Part shown: in pieces, positions 4,776 through 6,166 of the stretch
Layout: every line of letters begins with the position of its first letter
Numbering within the stretch: the stretch's first letter is position 1
Source of the DNA: Actinomycetes bacterium
GTDB taxonomy: Bacteria > Actinomycetota > Acidimicrobiia > Acidimicrobiales > Palsa-688
Direction of reading: 5' to 3'
NCBI GenBank assembly: GCA_021827285.1
Contig: JAKAWM010000133.1
Coordinates: forward strand, 1,286 to 7,451
Length of the DNA stretch: 6,166 nucleotides
The notes under the pieces: generated by a model
Databases searched by the model: none
Told to the model about the DNA's origin: nothing
What the model saw: the letters and a program-made list of their open reading frames with translations, nothing else
Program-made: the position numbers and the translations under genes

Positions 4776-5990
4776 GTGGCTCTTCTCGTCCAGAAGTTCG
4801 GAGGCTCGTCCGTCGCGGACGCCGAGCACATGCGCAACGTGGCCGATTACGTGGCCCGGGTGCGCCGCCGGGGCGACCAGCCGGTCGTCGTCGTCTCGGC
4901 CATGGGTAAGGAGACAGACGACCTTTTGCACCTGGCCAGCCAGGTGTCCAAGACCCTCCCGGGCCGGGAGATGGACATGCTCATCACGGCGGGGGAACGC
5001 AAGGCCATGGCCCTTTTCTGCATGGCCCTCCACGACCTCGGCGTGCCTGCGGACAGCTTCACGGGCAGCCAGGCCGGGATGGTCACTAACAATGAGCACA
5101 CCAAGGCCAAGATCGTCGAGGTCCGTCCGCAACGCATCCTGGACGCCCTGGCCAAGGGAAGGGTGCCCGTGGTGGGGGGCGCGCAGGGCGTGTCGGTTGA
5201 CCGGGAGATCACCTTTCTCGGGCGGGGCGGTTCTGACACGACTGCGGTGGCGCTGGCCAAGGCTCTGGGTGCCGATGCCTGCGAGCTCTACACCGACGTC
5301 CCCGGGGTTTTCAGTGCCGACCCCAGGGTGGTGCCGGGCGCCAGGCGGCTGGCCAAGGTGAGCTACGAGGAGATGTTGGAAATGAACGCCGCCGGCTGTC
5401 CCAAGCCCGCCATGCGTTCGGTCGAGTTCGCGCGTACCCACCGGGTGCGCCTGCACGTGCGCTCGAGCTTCACCTGGGAGCCCGGCACGTGGATAGTCGA
5501 GGAGGGCAGCGTCATGGAGCAGCCGATCATCTCCGCCGTGGTCTCTGACCAGTCCGAGGCGAAGGTCACGGTGACTGGCGTCCCCGACCGGCCCGGCATT
5601 GCGGCCAAGCTCTTCCGGGCTCTAGCCGACCGCCTGGTCAATGTGGACATGATCGAGCAGAACATATCTCTTGAGGGCAAGACCGATATCTCCTTTACCG
5701 TCGATCGGGATGAGCTGGCCATCGCCGAGGATGTGGCGACCGGGCTGGCCGGGGAGATCGGGGCGAGCGAGGTCCTGGCCGATCCCGACATTGCCACCGT
5801 CTCCATAATCGGGGCTGGCATGCGGACGCACCCAGGTGTGTCAGCGACGATGTTCGAGGTCCTGGCCACCGAAGGTATAAACATCGAGATGATATCCACC
5901 TCGACCATCCGGCTGACGTGCGTGGTGCGGGCCGGTGCGGCCGACCGGGCCGTGATCGCCCTCCACAAAGCATTTGGGCTGGAGGGTTGA
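4776..5990 (+). CDS. lysC: Aspartokinase (aspartate kinase)
   Basis: Catalyses ATP-dependent phosphorylation of L-aspartate to aspartyl-4-phosphate, the first step toward lysine, diaminopimelate, threonine and methionine. The protein has 404 residues, close to monofunctional Bacillus and Corynebacterium enzymes. The kinase domain shows KFGGSS (7-12), VVSAMGK (39-45), TAGE (71-74) and GRGGSDTTAVALA (149-161), then YTDVPGVFSADPR (172-184). Two ACT domains follow: about 264-330 (VPDRPGIAAKLF, VDMIEQNIS) and 342-402 (HPGVSATMFEVL, INIEMISTS), the usual site of lysine/threonine feedback. The segment GCPKPAMRSVE (207-217) replaces the common GAKVLxxRSVE and is unusual. The GTG start at 4776 begins the expected MALLVQKFGGSS and lacks a Shine-Dalgarno. 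asd follows after two bases, and an internal start at 5514 may give a beta subunit. Confidence 0.97.
   Translation: MALLVQKFGGSSVADAEHMRNVADYVARVRRRGDQPVVVVSAMGKETDDLLHLASQVSKTLPGREMDMLITAGERKAMALFCMALHDLGVPADSFTGSQAGMVTNNEHTKAKIVEVRPQRILDALAKGRVPVVGGAQGVSVDREITFLGRGGSDTTAVALAKALGADACELYTDVPGVFSADPRVVPGARRLAKVSYEEMLEMNAAGCPKPAMRSVEFARTHRVRLHVRSSFTWEPGTWIVEEGSVMEQPIISAVVSDQSEAKVTVTGVPDRPGIAAKLFRALADRLVNVDMIEQNISLEGKTDISFTVDRDELAIAEDVATGLAGEIGASEVLADPDIATVSIIGAGMRTHPGVSATMFEVLATEGINIEMISTSTIRLTCVVRAGAADRAVIALHKAFGLEG
5499..5516 (+). promoter_or_regulatory. Internal ribosome site and ATG inside lysC, probable beta-subunit start
   Basis: GAGGAGGG (5499-5506) is a strong Shine-Dalgarno seven bases before an in-frame ATG (5514-5516) at codon 247, just at the kinase/ACT junction. 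Translation from here gives a 158-residue protein, residues 247-404, holding both ACT domains. Aspartokinases of Bacillus subtilis (LysC) and Corynebacterium glutamicum make exactly such an overlapping beta subunit and form alpha2beta2 enzymes. Confidence 0.7.
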
Positions 5991-5992
5991 GC

Positions 5993-6166
5993 ATGGGCCT
6001 GTGCGTGGGGGTGTACGGTGCCACTGGACAGGTGGGCGGGGTCATGCGCCAGGTGCTGCGCGAGCGGGCTTTCCCCGCTACCAGCATGAGGTTTTTCGCT
6101 TCAGAGCGCTCGGCCGGCATGGAAATTGACGGCGTTACCGTCGACGACGTCCCCCGCGCCCACCAC
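5993..6166 (+). CDS. asd: Aspartate-semialdehyde dehydrogenase, N-terminal part (cut by window edge)
   Basis: Catalyses NADPH-dependent reductive dephosphorylation of aspartyl-4-phosphate to aspartate semialdehyde, the step after LysC. Only 58 residues are in view, running open to the right edge. VGVYGATGQVGGVMRQVL (5-22) is the Rossmann nucleotide-binding start with the family GATGxVG motif, and FFASERSAG (36-44) is the conserved FASxRSAG block. ATG at 5993 follows the lysC stop by two bases, and GGAGGG (5981-5986), six bases before the ATG, overlaps the end of lysC. This indicates translational coupling within one operon. The catalytic Cys and His lie beyond the window. Confidence 0.95.
   Translation, partial: MGLCVGVYGATGQVGGVMRQVLRERAFPATSMRFFASERSAGMEIDGVTVDDVPRAHH

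Noticed and set aside
4752..5456. Minus-strand open frame of 234 codons, and a plus-strand frame at 4660-5361
   Set aside because: Both lie over the kinase domain of lysC. They are open only because of high third-position GC and show no family features.
5363..5968. Minus-strand open frame of 201 codons
   Set aside because: Shadow of the lysC ACT domains with Ser/Thr/Arg-biased composition and no recognisable domain.

Overview
The window is GC-rich and reads as the chromosome of a free-living high-GC actinomycete. The basis is a BldC-type regulator, alanine/arginine-rich proteins, GTG starts without Shine-Dalgarno sequences, and an aspartokinase-asd pair. The cyclophilin and aspartokinase have an Acidimicrobiia-like flavour. 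That class assignment is an impression from remembered protein style, not a database result.

Layout, left to right. Positions 1-1635 (minus) hold most of a secreted sedolisin-type (S53) serine-carboxyl peptidase whose C-terminus, including the catalytic serine, lies beyond the left edge. Positions 1636-1960 have no gene, only a possible tRNA promoter. Positions 1961-2112 (plus) hold adjacent tRNA-Asp(GUC) and tRNA-Phe(GAA) genes, closed by a strong 17-bp hairpin. Positions 2150-2500 are a small decayed region: a 10-bp-period direct repeat, then the frameshifted tail of an ISL3-type transposase with its probable terminal repeat. A bldC-like gene (minus, 2530-2724) and an S51 (dipeptidase E/cyanophycinase-type) peptidase gene (plus, 2950-3666) diverge from a shared 225-bp region containing an AT-rich repeat. 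The S51 gene converges on a membrane-anchored cyclophilin gene (minus, 3785-4639) across a 27-bp tandem repeat and an 18-bp palindrome. The cyclophilin gene diverges from lysC (plus, 4776-5990), which is followed after 2 bases by asd (plus, 5993 to the right edge).

The only clear pathway is the entry to aspartate-family amino acid and diaminopimelate synthesis. LysC phosphorylates aspartate and Asd reduces the product to aspartate semialdehyde, from one tightly coupled transcript. lysC also has an internal ribosome site and in-frame ATG that could yield a separate regulatory beta subunit. The sedolisin and cyclophilin act outside the cytoplasmic membrane. The S51 peptidase and BldC are probably cytoplasmic.

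I found no novel multi-gene system: no defence cassette, CRISPR array or biosynthetic cluster. The points worth checking are a non-canonical T-loop in tRNA-Phe, the internal start in lysC, the transposon relic and repeats beside the tRNA genes, the AT-rich repeat upstream of bldC, and several starts that look leaderless.
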